From Solobacterium sp. (GTDB lineage: Bacteria > Bacillota_I > Bacilli_A > Erysipelotrichales > Erysipelotrichaceae): DNA of 47,841 nucleotides. Below are positions 24,941-32,988 of the stretch, piece by piece. Within the stretch, counting starts at the first letter, position 1; each line of letters opens with the position of its first letter. Below the pieces are notes generated by a model. That model was not told the origin of the DNA, ran no database searches, and worked only from the letters and a program-made list of their open reading frames with translations. The stretch lies in contig JAFUCL010000101.1 in NCBI GenBank assembly GCA_017459725.1, positions 1 to 47,841 on the forward strand, given 5' to 3'. The translations under genes were made by a program, and so were the position numbers.

Positions 24941-26296
24941 CATCATACTTTCATGTGAATGCATACAGCGCTTCATCCAGCCGCCGTACCGGTAATAGAT
25001 CAGGAACAGGATACTGGTGAGAACCCAGCTGATCGGATAGCACACCAGTACACCGAGAATCGTTGTGTCCGGATAGAACAGGATCCACAGAATACGCAGA
25101 GCACCGATGCCGAGCGCCGTCATAATCATGGGAATCAGGGAATCACCACAGGCACGGATGCCGGTGGAGTAAATCTCCACAAAGCAGAAGGTAGCCCAGT
25201 ACGGGGCAATAAACCGCAGCATCTGCATTCCGATCGCTATGACATTCTGGTCTTTGGTGAACAGGCCGTAGATGGATTCACCGAGCAGCAGACAGATTCC
25301 GGAAATGGTGAAGGCCATGATCAGGAACATAATGATTGCCTGACGGAAACCTTTCCTGACACGGTCGATATTGCCGGCACCGAAGTTCTGTCCGGAGAAA
25401 GTGAGCACGGCTGTGCCGAGGGAACCGGATGTGTTCCAGAACAGAGCATCAATTTTACCGAAGGCTGTATATGCCGCAACGGTATCCGTACCGTAGCTGT
25501 TTACGCTTGCCTGGATAAAGAGGTTGGCAATGGAATACAGACAGGACTGGATGCCGGAAGGGAAACCGATACGTACAATCTGACGAAGGACGTTCTTATC
25601 AAAGGTCAGACTGCGGAATGAGAACCGATAGCAGTCATGTGTTGTGCGCAGCGTGATCAGCGTCAGGATACAGCTGATGAGCTGGGAGATGACGGTTGCG
25701 GCAGCCGCACCGACCACACCCATGCGCAGCACTGCCACGAACAGGATATCCAGGATAATGTTGACGATGCAGGATGCAATCAGGAAGTACAGAGGCCGTT
25801 TGGAATCACCGACCGCACGCAGCACACCGGCGCCGGTATTGTAGATCAGTGTAGGCACCAGACCTGCGAAATAGATCTGCAGGTAAATGCGTGCATAGCT
25901 GAAGATATCTTCCGGTACATTCAGCAGCCGCAGCATCCATCCGGCCAGAAGAACACCGCCCACTGTCATAACGGCACCGAGCACCGTGGACATGATCATA
26001 GCTGTGGAGACCGTGCGGGCAACCGCATCACGGTAGCCGCTTCCGTAGTACTGGGCAACAACCACAGTCGCACCGGAAGAAAGACCGATGAGGAAACCCG
26101 TGACAAGATTCAGAAGGGTGCCGGTTGATCCGCCGACTGCTGCCAGTGCTTCCTTGCCGACAACATTGCCGACGACAATCGCATCCACTGTGTTGTAAAG
26201 CTGCTGGAATAATGTTCCGAAAAGAACAGGGAAAAAGAACAGCAGGATCTGCTGCCATATAACACCGTGAAGAAGATCGGTTTTGACTCTGCGCAT
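24932..26296 (-). CDS. MATE-family multidrug efflux transporter
   Basis: A 454-residue, 12-helix exporter. N-terminal LLFFFPVLFGTLFQQLYNTVDAIVVGNVVGKEALAAVGGS and the repeated second half from about 235 place it in the MATE family, in a branch different from the 9276 gene. The ATG follows AAAGGAG. An extended -10 box lies 29 bp upstream. The gene stands between two strong terminators. Substrate unknown. Confidence 0.93.
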   Translation of the reverse strand: MRRVKTDLLHGVIWQQILLFFFPVLFGTLFQQLYNTVDAIVVGNVVGKEALAAVGGSTGTLLNLVTGFLIGLSSGATVVVAQYYGSGYRDAVARTVSTAMIMSTVLGAVMTVGGVLLAGWMLRLLNVPEDIFSYARIYLQIYFAGLVPTLIYNTGAGVLRAVGDSKRPLYFLIASCIVNIILDILFVAVLRMGVVGAAAATVISQLISCILTLITLRTTHDCYRFSFRSLTFDKNVLRQIVRIGFPSGIQSCLYSIANLFIQASVNSYGTDTVAAYTAFGKIDALFWNTSGSLGTAVLTFSGQNFGAGNIDRVRKGFRQAIIMFLIMAFTISGICLLLGESIYGLFTKDQNVIAIGMQMLRFIAPYWATFCFVEIYSTGIRACGDSLIPMIMTALGIGALRILWILFYPDTTILGVLVCYPISWVLTSILFLIYYRYGGWMKRCMHSHESMMTA

Positions 26297-26324
26297 AGTA
26301 AAACTCCTTTGTAGCTAATGCAGG

Positions 26325-26333
26325 AGTATATCA
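26325..26333 (-). promoter_or_regulatory. extended -10 promoter of the MATE gene
   Basis: On the minus strand TGATATACT fits TGN-TATAAT. No clear -35 box, as usual for extended -10 promoters. Confidence 0.5.
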
Positions 26334-26371
26334 CAAAAAGAAGATGTACAGAGGAGCATAATAACAGTAAT

Positions 26372-26416
26372 AAAAAAAGAAAACGCTTTCTTTCCCGAAG
26401 GAAGGAAAGCATTTTC
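26372..26416 (-). terminator. strong terminator after sagB-like gene
   Basis: A 17-bp nearly perfect stem closes a TTCG tetraloop and is followed on the minus strand by TTTTTTTATT. It begins 7 nt after the stop. Confidence 0.9.
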
Positions 26417-26422
26417 AGATTC

Positions 26423-27244
26423 TTACAGATTCTGCTCTTTGACAAAGGCGTAGAAGTCCAGTTCCTTCTGTTTGTCAGCCGGTGTAACGGTGCCGACAGG
26501 ATGAGCCAGGAAGATGAATTCTTCGTCACCGTCCAGGCCGAAACTGCTGTTGCAAATATCCTCACTGATGGAGCCGATTGCACAGCTGCCAAGACCGATG
26601 GACGTGCAGGCAAGATACAGGTTCTCGGAGATATATCCTGCATCGACCAGGGCAATGCGGTGAGCGTGTATTCCGTAGCGCCATTCTGCCCGGTAAGCAA
26701 CCATGCTGTAATAGAATACAACACTGGCTTTGGCACCCCAGACCTGTCCGTTCAGGGACTTGCCGATAAAGTCGGGAAGATCACTGCATTCCTGCAGCAG
26801 TTCCAGTTCATGACTCATCGGCAGGTAGTGGTAGAAGCCGGGTTTCAGGTCCTTCACATGGGCAACGGCAAGATATGTTTCAAACTCATGCCGGGCACCT
26901 CCGCACGGAACCGTACGCAGGGTTGCATAAGCACGTCCGCGGATCTCTTTTACACCCTGGGTGCACCAGAGCAGATAGGAGAGCTGCAGAAGGCTGATAT
27001 CTTCTTCCGTGTATACACGGTTGGATACGCGGGAATTAATGATGTGCAGGAAATCATTGTCAATGTTCAGGGATGAGAAGTCAGACGGAAGCTTGATGCG
27101 GATCTCTGAGACAGCTTCCTTTGTGAGAGGCGGCTGCGGTTTCTTCAGCATCTGGTCTGTCTTATAGTCATCATCTTCGTCACGGTCCATATGCATGAAC
27201 TGACGTCCGGCCTGAATGCGTTCCAGTATTTCTTTTTCTGTCAT
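26423..27244 (-). CDS. SagB/ThcOx-type nitroreductase-fold oxidoreductase (orphan)
   Basis: A 273-residue FMN-dependent protein of the nitroreductase fold. RVSNRVYTEEDISLLQLSYLLWCTQGVKE, the TLRTVPCGGARHEFETYLAV block and DAGYISENLYLACTSIGLGSCAIG are typical of SagB-type dehydrogenases. In toxin and peptide clusters these oxidise azolines to azoles. Here no cyclodehydratase, YcaO or precursor gene is nearby, so it is probably a stand-alone member with other substrates. The ATG follows GGGAGGA. Confidence 0.88.
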   Translation of the reverse strand: MTEKEILERIQAGRQFMHMDRDEDDDYKTDQMLKKPQPPLTKEAVSEIRIKLPSDFSSLNIDNDFLHIINSRVSNRVYTEEDISLLQLSYLLWCTQGVKEIRGRAYATLRTVPCGGARHEFETYLAVAHVKDLKPGFYHYLPMSHELELLQECSDLPDFIGKSLNGQVWGAKASVVFYYSMVAYRAEWRYGIHAHRIALVDAGYISENLYLACTSIGLGSCAIGSISEDICNSSFGLDGDEEFIFLAHPVGTVTPADKQKELDFYAFVKEQNL

Positions 27245-27250
27245 TTCGGT

Positions 27251-27279
27251 TTGGTCCTCCCTGTCTCTCAGTGTATCAT
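27251..27279 (+). promoter_or_regulatory. promoter of GH123-like gene, predicting a leaderless mRNA
   Basis: TTGGTC (27251-27256), exactly 17 bp, TATCAT (27274-27279). Transcription should start about 27286-27289, and the ATG is at 27289. The -35 lies over the ribosome site of the divergent sagB-like gene. Confidence 0.5.
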
Positions 27280-27288
27280 TATTAGAGT

Positions 27289-29088
27289 ATGAAAAAGAAT
27301 ACGAAGAAAAACTGTTTTCTGTGGATTGTCATGCTTGCGGTGATCGTGATGATACTGCCGTGCAGGATCGTGGCGGAAGGACCGGTATGCTATTTCACAT
27401 ATACCGGAACACATAACCCCGAAGATCCCGGCAGTGAGGTATATGCCTGGCAGGGAAGCATGTCTGCGGAAGCGGTGCTGTGGCAGAATGATACGGCTTA
27501 TTTCAAGGCTGTGATCGAGAGTGCGGAACAGACACATGTCACTGTAAATACAGAGTGTAATCTGCCGCTGGATATTCTTGTGCTGGATGAAACCCTGGCA
27601 TCCCTGGGTGCCGGTGAGAACACAGGTGCGCCGTATGTCACGGTTCCCGAAATCGTGAAAGAGACAAATACACTGGAGATGGCGGCCGGGGAAAGAAGGC
27701 AGTTTCTGATCCGTGCACAGGTGCCTGCAGGAACACCGGCGGGGACATATGACGGAACGGTTACTGTAGAAACAGAAAGCGGTATAAGCACGCTTGCTGT
27801 GCATCTGCAGGTGGTCGGTCTCAGTCTGCCGGAGGAGAATACGCTGTCGCTGAATCTCTGGCAGTATCCGTATGCGCCGCTGCGGTATTATGCATGTCTG
27901 CAGGGAGAAGAACCGTTTTCGGCAAAACACCGTGAGATCCTGCTGGATGAGATGCGGAAGTATGCGGAGCTCGGCGGTGAAAGCATTACAGTGACGGCCG
28001 TGGATGAAGCATGGGGACATCAGACCTATGATGATTATCCGGCTATGATCCGTTGGCATAAAGATAATGATGGCTGGATGTGGTTTGACTATACACAGTT
28101 TGATGCATGGGTATCCCTGTGCATGGAAGCCGGTGTGGATGAAAGAATTGATACATTCAGTATTCTGCCGTGGTCGTCCGCAGTGACATTTGATATGGAA
28201 GACGGCAGTAAGGTGAATTATCCGCTGAGTGTCGGCAGTCAGGAATGGCGGGATGTCTGGGGAACCTTCCTGATGGATTACATGTACCATCTTAATGAAA
28301 AGGGATGGCTGGACAGGACGTATATCTTTATAGATGAGCGTGATATTGCCTCCGTGCAGGCAGCCGTGGATCTGGTCCGTTCCCTGAAGCTGGAAGACGG
28401 CAGAGGACTGAAGCTTGCCACAGCCGTCAACCGGATTCCGCGTGAAACGGAACTGTTTGATCAGATCGATTATGTGTCTGTCTCTCTTGCGGCAGTGCCC
28501 GAGAATGATCCGGAATTTGACACGTTCCTGCAGCACCGGCATGAGACAGGACTGGAAACAACCATGTATACCTGTTCGACCAATTATCCGAACAGTTTTG
28601 CGGCAAGTGATCCTGCCGAAAGCGTGTGGACGGTTCATTATCTGGCTTCAAGAGGTTTTGACGGTTTCCTGCGTTGGGCGCTGGATGCCTGGCCGGCTGA
28701 TCCTCTGCATACGCTTGACTACCGTTTGTTTGAAGCAGGGGACACACTGCTGTTTTACCCGGATGAAGCCGATGCGGATAGTCCGCAGGCACGGGACAGC
28801 ATCCGTTCTCTGATGCTTGCGCAGGGCATGCGGGATATGCGGAAAGTCAGTTATCTTCTGGAACATATGCCTGAAGGTGCAGAGAAGACAGCACTGCAGG
28901 AAACAGCGGAGAATATCCGGCGCAGCTACGGTAATTTCAATGCCTGGGGTGCGATGTATGCCTCGGGTCCGGATGCGTCTGTGCTGATCTGTGAGGAGAA
29001 TGAAGCATTCCGTGCCTGTGTGGATCAGGCGTCACTGGCGATGCCTGCACAAGCCGGAACGGTATGGAAAAAGAATGCCTGTGAATAA
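27289..29088 (+). CDS. secreted GH123-like (DUF4091) glycoside hydrolase
   Basis: A 599-residue exported protein. Residues 1-29 form a signal peptide (KK, hydrophobic run, ends near IVAEG). Residues about 30-180 form a beta-sandwich N-terminal domain. From about 185 a GH123-type barrel follows (LSLNLWQYPYAPLRYY, WFDYTQFDAWVSLC). The Asp-Glu pair in TYIFIDERD near 347 is at the place of the family's catalytic DE motif. Known GH123 enzymes cleave beta-N-acetylgalactosamine from glycolipids; that substrate is inferred. No Shine-Dalgarno sequence precedes the ATG; see the promoter entry. Confidence 0.8.
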   Translation: MKKNTKKNCFLWIVMLAVIVMILPCRIVAEGPVCYFTYTGTHNPEDPGSEVYAWQGSMSAEAVLWQNDTAYFKAVIESAEQTHVTVNTECNLPLDILVLDETLASLGAGENTGAPYVTVPEIVKETNTLEMAAGERRQFLIRAQVPAGTPAGTYDGTVTVETESGISTLAVHLQVVGLSLPEENTLSLNLWQYPYAPLRYYACLQGEEPFSAKHREILLDEMRKYAELGGESITVTAVDEAWGHQTYDDYPAMIRWHKDNDGWMWFDYTQFDAWVSLCMEAGVDERIDTFSILPWSSAVTFDMEDGSKVNYPLSVGSQEWRDVWGTFLMDYMYHLNEKGWLDRTYIFIDERDIASVQAAVDLVRSLKLEDGRGLKLATAVNRIPRETELFDQIDYVSVSLAAVPENDPEFDTFLQHRHETGLETTMYTCSTNYPNSFAASDPAESVWTVHYLASRGFDGFLRWALDAWPADPLHTLDYRLFEAGDTLLFYPDEADADSPQARDSIRSLMLAQGMRDMRKVSYLLEHMPEGAEKTALQETAENIRRSYGNFNAWGAMYASGPDASVLICEENEAFRACVDQASLAMPAQAGTVWKKNACE

Positions 29089-29100
29089 TACAGGCATTTT
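29074..29100 (+). terminator. terminator of the GH123-like gene, overlapping its stop
   Basis: AATGCCTGT-N7-ACAGGCATT is a perfect 9-bp stem followed by TT; the TAA stop lies in the loop. The T tract is short. Confidence 0.6.
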
Positions 29101-29112
29101 ATGATGTATGCA

Positions 29113-29141
29113 TTGACAGGAGTTACAGATAACGGTATAGT
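29113..29141 (+). promoter_or_regulatory. promoter of the metal-export operon
   Basis: TTGACA (29113-29118), 17 bp, TATAGT (29136-29141). The leader before the HMA gene is about 85 nt. Confidence 0.85.
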
Positions 29142-29151
29142 CATATTGAAC

Positions 29152-29176
29152 ATATGAACAATCGTGCATATATTCA
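29152..29176. promoter_or_regulatory. ArsR/SmtB-like operator candidate
   Basis: ATATGAACA-N7-ATATATTCA resembles the imperfect 12-2-12 operators of ArsR/SmtB-family metal sensors, which control CadA/ZntA exporters. It overlaps the expected transcription start. No such regulator gene is in the window. Confidence 0.5.
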
Positions 29177-29192
29177 GATGAGACAGGCTGAA

Positions 29193-29210
29193 AGATGAAT
29201 ACATTCATCT
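29193..29210. promoter_or_regulatory. 18-bp perfect palindrome in the metal-export leader
   Basis: AGATGAAT-AC-ATTCATCT is a perfect 8-2-8 inverted repeat between the promoter and the ribosome site. It shares the TGAA/TTCA core of the previous site, so it may be a second operator, or a leader hairpin. Confidence 0.55.
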
Positions 29211-29232
29211 CATAATACAGGAGGAACTCAGC

Positions 29233-29451
29233 ATGAAGAAAACATACAATATCGAAGTCGACTGCGCCAACTGCGCCCAGAAAATGGAAGATGCAACAAA
29301 GACCGTAGCAGGTGTTGCGGATGCGTCCGTAAGCTATGTCACACAGAAGATGAAGGTAACATTTGCGGACGGTGCAGATCCCGAAGCAGTTATGAAGGAT
29401 GTGCTGAAAGCCTGCAAGAAGGTTGAATCCGACTGCGAAATCGAACTGTAA
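29233..29451 (+). CDS. free-standing HMA domain metallochaperone-like protein
   Basis: A 72-residue protein covering exactly one heavy-metal-associated domain. The metal site is DCANC with Cys11 and Cys14. The Asp before the first Cys is typical of Zn/Cd/Pb-type domains, whereas copper chaperones have MxCxxC. It starts after AGGAGG. It is 22 nt before the P-type ATPase, which lacks an N-terminal HMA domain, so the protein likely does in trans what that domain does in CadA/ZntA. Confidence 0.92.
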   Translation: MKKTYNIEVDCANCAQKMEDATKTVAGVADASVSYVTQKMKVTFADGADPEAVMKDVLKACKKVESDCEIEL

Positions 29452-29473
29452 TCATGATTGAGAGGCGGGCTGT

Positions 29474-31348
29474 ATGACAAAGAAGCAGAAAAAAGTACTA
29501 TACCGGATCATCATAGCTGCAGTGCTTCTGCTGGCGGTGATTCTGTGTGAAAAACTGACCGGATGGTCGGAGTGGATTTTCCGGATACTGGTGCTGGTGC
29601 CTTACTTTGTGATCGGCTATGACGTCCTCAATAAAGCAGTGCACGGTATTCTCAACCGTCAGGTGTTTGATGAAAACTTCCTGATGGCAGTCGCAACGGT
29701 AGGTGCGATGTTACTGGGAGAGACAACGGAAGGTGTTGCCGTTATGCTCTTCTATCAGATCGGTGAACTGTTCCAGGGCATTGCGGTAGGCAAGTCAAGA
29801 CGCTCCATTACCGCGCTCATGGATATCCGTCCGGATTATGCAAATATTGAAGCAGAGGACGGCAGTCTGGAAGAGGTTGATCCGGATGATGTGGCAGTCG
29901 GAACCGTAATCGTTGTGCAGCCGGGTGAGAAAGTGCCGATTGACGGTGTCGTTGTGGAAGGAAGTTCCACCCTGGATACCGCTGCTTTGACCGGCGAGAG
30001 TCTTCCCCGGGAAGTATCCGTGGGGGATGAAGTCATCAGCGGCTGTGTCAACAGCACCGGTCTTTTAAGAATCAGAACAACCAAGGAATTCGGCGAATCC
30101 ACAGTCTCAAAGATTCTGGATCTTGTTGAGAATTCCAGCATGAAGAAGGCAAAGGCGGAAACATTCATTGCCAAATTTGCCAGAGTATATACACCTGCAG
30201 TCTGCTACAGTGCCTTGGCCCTTGCGGTGATCCCGCCGGTTATTATCGGTCTGAGCGGACAAGGATGGAATTTCAGCACATGGATCTTCAGAGCACTGAC
30301 CTTCCTTGTCATCAGCTGTCCGTGCGCATTGGTGATCAGTATCCCGCTCAGCTTCTTCGGAGGCATCGGCGGTGCTTCCCGGTACGGTATCCTTGTCAAA
30401 GGATCCAACTATCTTGAAGCCCTGGCAGATGCGGCAATCATTGCCTTTGATAAAACAGGCACACTGACCAAAGGTGTATTTGAGGTGACCTCCACTGCCC
30501 CGGTCAGCGGCATTACATCCGAAGAACTGATCGACCTTGCGGCATTGGCGGAATACTACAGTTCCCATCCGGCAGCCCGCAGTCTGAAGGAGGCTTCCAG
30601 GGAAACACCGGATCCTTCCAGAATCAGTCAGGAAGGTGAAATTGCCGGACACGGTGTCTGGGCAGTCATTGACGGCAGGAAAGTGCTGGCAGGAAATGCC
30701 GGCCTGATGGAGCAGGAAGGTGTTGTCTATCAGAAGAATGAGGCACCGGGCACAATCATATACGTCAGCCGCGGCGGCGAATTCCTGGGCTCCATTGTGA
30801 TCAGTGATGTCCTGAAGGAAAACGCAGCTGAGGCAATACGCCTGATGCGGGAAGCGGGAATCCGGAAGACGGTGATGCTGACGGGGGATGCGCAGAAAGC
30901 TGCTGCAGCTGCTGCGGAAGCGACCGGTGTGGACGCATACTATGCGGAACTTCTGCCGGCAGACAAAGTCAGCAGGATTGAAGAACTGCTTGCCGAGAAG
31001 AAAGATAAAGAAACGCTGTGCTTTGCCGGTGACGGTATTAATGATGCGCCGGTGCTGGCCAGAGCGGATATCGGTATTGCCATGGGTGCGCTCGGTTCCG
31101 ATGCGGCAATCGAAGCGGCCGATATCGTACTGATGGACGATGATATTGCCAAGATTCCGCTTGCGGTGAGAATCGCCAGAAAGTGTCTGCGGATCGTCAG
31201 GGAAAACGTGGTCTTTGCCATCGGCATCAAGATCCTGTGTCTGATCCTGAGCGCCTTCGGTATTGCCAATATGTGGTGGGCCGTATTCGCTGATGTCGGT
31301 GTCATGGTGCTGGCTGTTCTGAATGCCATGCGGGCAATGCATATATAA
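29474..31348 (+). CDS. P1B-type metal-exporting ATPase, CadA/ZntA-like, without N-terminal HMA domain
   Basis: A 624-residue membrane ATPase. TGES near 173 (actuator), SCPCALVISIP near 281 with the CPC metal site, phosphorylated Asp in DKTGTLTKG near 326, a His-Pro pair in SSHPAA, and GDGINDAPVLARADIG near 519. SCPCALVISIP fits the Zn2+/Cd2+/Pb2+ subgroup. The C-terminal last helix has the usual conserved MWWAVFADVG. Expected to pump these ions out of the cell. It forms an operon with the HMA protein. Confidence 0.93.
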   Translation: MTKKQKKVLYRIIIAAVLLLAVILCEKLTGWSEWIFRILVLVPYFVIGYDVLNKAVHGILNRQVFDENFLMAVATVGAMLLGETTEGVAVMLFYQIGELFQGIAVGKSRRSITALMDIRPDYANIEAEDGSLEEVDPDDVAVGTVIVVQPGEKVPIDGVVVEGSSTLDTAALTGESLPREVSVGDEVISGCVNSTGLLRIRTTKEFGESTVSKILDLVENSSMKKAKAETFIAKFARVYTPAVCYSALALAVIPPVIIGLSGQGWNFSTWIFRALTFLVISCPCALVISIPLSFFGGIGGASRYGILVKGSNYLEALADAAIIAFDKTGTLTKGVFEVTSTAPVSGITSEELIDLAALAEYYSSHPAARSLKEASRETPDPSRISQEGEIAGHGVWAVIDGRKVLAGNAGLMEQEGVVYQKNEAPGTIIYVSRGGEFLGSIVISDVLKENAAEAIRLMREAGIRKTVMLTGDAQKAAAAAAEATGVDAYYAELLPADKVSRIEELLAEKKDKETLCFAGDGINDAPVLARADIGIAMGALGSDAAIEAADIVLMDDDIAKIPLAVRIARKCLRIVRENVVFAIGIKILCLILSAFGIANMWWAVFADVGVMVLAVLNAMRAMHI

Positions 31349-31355
31349 ACAACAG

Positions 31356-31379
31356 AAACCGCTGTAACAGGCGGTTTTT
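31356..31379 (+). terminator. terminator of the metal-export operon
   Basis: AACCGC and GCGGTT form the stem core, with an inner CTG/CAG pair, followed by TTTTT. Confidence 0.75.
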
Positions 31380-31412
31380 ACTGTATACTGACAGTAATAC
31401 TGCAGCGTGCAG
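31378..31412. promoter_or_regulatory. inverted repeats before the TIM-propeller gene
   Basis: TTACTGT-N6-ACAGTAA (31378-31397) and CTGCA-GCG-TGCAG (31400-31412) fill the 50-bp gap between terminator and ribosome site. One may be an operator. No confident promoter hexamers were found. Confidence 0.4.
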
Positions 31413-31428
31413 AACGGAGGAAATCATA

Positions 31429-32961
31429 ATGAAATTTGCGGTTGATACAGCCGGACTGCCGGACAAATACGGTGGCTTTGCACAGATGTGCGGAACAATG
31501 CATGATGACGGGTTTGCGCAGGTTGTTCCGTCTTTAGAGAGCGCTGATCCGGAGGAATTCCGGAAGACTGCGGAAACATGTGAAGCATACGGACTGGAGA
31601 CGGTGCTGTGCAGACTTGAACGAAATGTGTTGACTGCCAATGCGGAGGAAGCCGGCAGACTGGCAGAGAAATATGGAATCAGCGGTATCATCGTGTCCTT
31701 CCCGGAAAGAGCGGATGTATGTTCCCTGCAGGAAACAGCCCTCAATCTGATGCGGGCGGCGCATACCCTGCATGCATACAATACGGAGCTGATCGTGGAC
31801 ACTGCACCAACAGCCCTGCAGACAAAGATCGGAAATCGCTCAGCCCTTGAATATCTGATTGAACAGTGCCACGGGAAAGCGGGAATCCTGGCGGATGTGA
31901 CGATGCTTACGGAAGCAGGTGAGGATCCCTACACATACCTGAAGAAACATACCGGTATGGTCAAAGCGGTGCGGTTCAGCAAAGCCAGCACAGAGGCAGA
32001 GAAAGACTGCTTTGTATTTGCACGTATGTACGGACTTCCCAAACTTGTGAGCGGAGATGATGTGCAGACATGCCTGCAGGATCTGAAAAAACTCGGACAG
32101 TACCGCGGACAGACCGCAAGCTTCCTGAATATCCTGGATACCGAAAGCGGGAAAGTGAAAGTGCTGCACCGGTTTGAAGGTGTGATTGAGGCACCGAACT
32201 GGCTGAAGAAAGAAAATGTGCTGCTGTTCAATTCAGGTGGCCGCATATACAGATACAGCATTGATACGGATACGTGTGAACGGCTGGATACAGGTGTCTG
32301 TACTTCCTGCAACAACGATCATGTTGTCTCACCGGATGAAACGATGCTCGGAGTGAGCCATATGGAAACCTCCGGGGCATTCCGTTCCCTGATCTATGTA
32401 CTGCCGCTGGAAGGCGGGGAAGCAAGACTGGTGACGGAGAATTCACCGAGCTTTCTGCACGGCTGGTCTCCGGACGGAAATGAACTGGCATACTGTGCAT
32501 TCCGCATACAGGAAACCGGTATGGAGACGGATATCTACACCATTGATGTGAACGGCGGAACAGAAAAAAGACTGACACCGGGCGGCTTCAATGACGGACC
32601 TGAGTATTCACCGGATGGTCAGCATATCTGGTTCAACGGTACGCGTTCCGGTCTGATGCAGGTCTGGCGGATGAACCGTGACGGCAGTGATCAGTCCATG
32701 ATGAGTCATGAGGATGCGAACTGCTGGTTCCCGCATGTATCCCCTGACGGTAAGAAGGTTGTATATCTGGTGTACAGGAAAGGTGATCTTGAACCGGCGG
32801 AACATCTTCCCGGATTATTTGTGCGTCTGTGTCTGATGAATGCGGACGGCAGTGATAACAGGACACTGCTGGAATTCTTCGGCGGCCAGGGATCCATCAA
32901 TGTAAACTCCTGGTCCAAAGACAGCCGGCATCTGGCCTTTGTCAGTTATGAATTGCTTTGA
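31429..32961 (+). CDS. fusion of degenerate sugar-isomerase-like TIM barrel and TolB-like beta-propeller
   Basis: A 510-residue cytoplasmic protein. Residues about 1-240 read as an AP-endonuclease/xylose-isomerase-type barrel (KYGISGIIVSFPERADVCS, then GILADVTMLTEAGEDPYTYLKKHTG). At the place where active members have an Asp-x-x-His metal site it reads DVTM, and VRFSK replaces the following His motif, so metal ligands look lost. Residues about 240-510 are PD40/TolB-type propeller blades (HVVSPDETMLGVSH, HGWSPDGNELAYCAF, PEYSPDGQHIWFNG, PHVSPDGKKVVYLVY). No signal peptide. The ATG follows CGGAGG. Function unknown; carbohydrate sensing or binding is a guess. It converges on the CE15 operon. Confidence 0.75.
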   Translation: MKFAVDTAGLPDKYGGFAQMCGTMHDDGFAQVVPSLESADPEEFRKTAETCEAYGLETVLCRLERNVLTANAEEAGRLAEKYGISGIIVSFPERADVCSLQETALNLMRAAHTLHAYNTELIVDTAPTALQTKIGNRSALEYLIEQCHGKAGILADVTMLTEAGEDPYTYLKKHTGMVKAVRFSKASTEAEKDCFVFARMYGLPKLVSGDDVQTCLQDLKKLGQYRGQTASFLNILDTESGKVKVLHRFEGVIEAPNWLKKENVLLFNSGGRIYRYSIDTDTCERLDTGVCTSCNNDHVVSPDETMLGVSHMETSGAFRSLIYVLPLEGGEARLVTENSPSFLHGWSPDGNELAYCAFRIQETGMETDIYTIDVNGGTEKRLTPGGFNDGPEYSPDGQHIWFNGTRSGLMQVWRMNRDGSDQSMMSHEDANCWFPHVSPDGKKVVYLVYRKGDLEPAEHLPGLFVRLCLMNADGSDNRTLLEFFGGQGSINVNSWSKDSRHLAFVSYELL

Positions 32962-32963
32962 GA

Positions 32964-32985
32964 AAAACGGACTCGCGTCCGTTTT
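32964..32985. terminator. bidirectional terminator
   Basis: AAAACGGAC-TCGC-GTCCGTTTT is a perfect 9-bp stem with T runs in both directions, between converging genes. Confidence 0.85.
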
Positions 32986-32988
32986 CAT

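Noticed and set aside
27268..28638. A 456-codon open frame opposite the GH123-like gene
   Set aside because: Cys/His/Arg-rich shadow. The plus-strand frame has a signal peptide and a recognisable catalytic motif.
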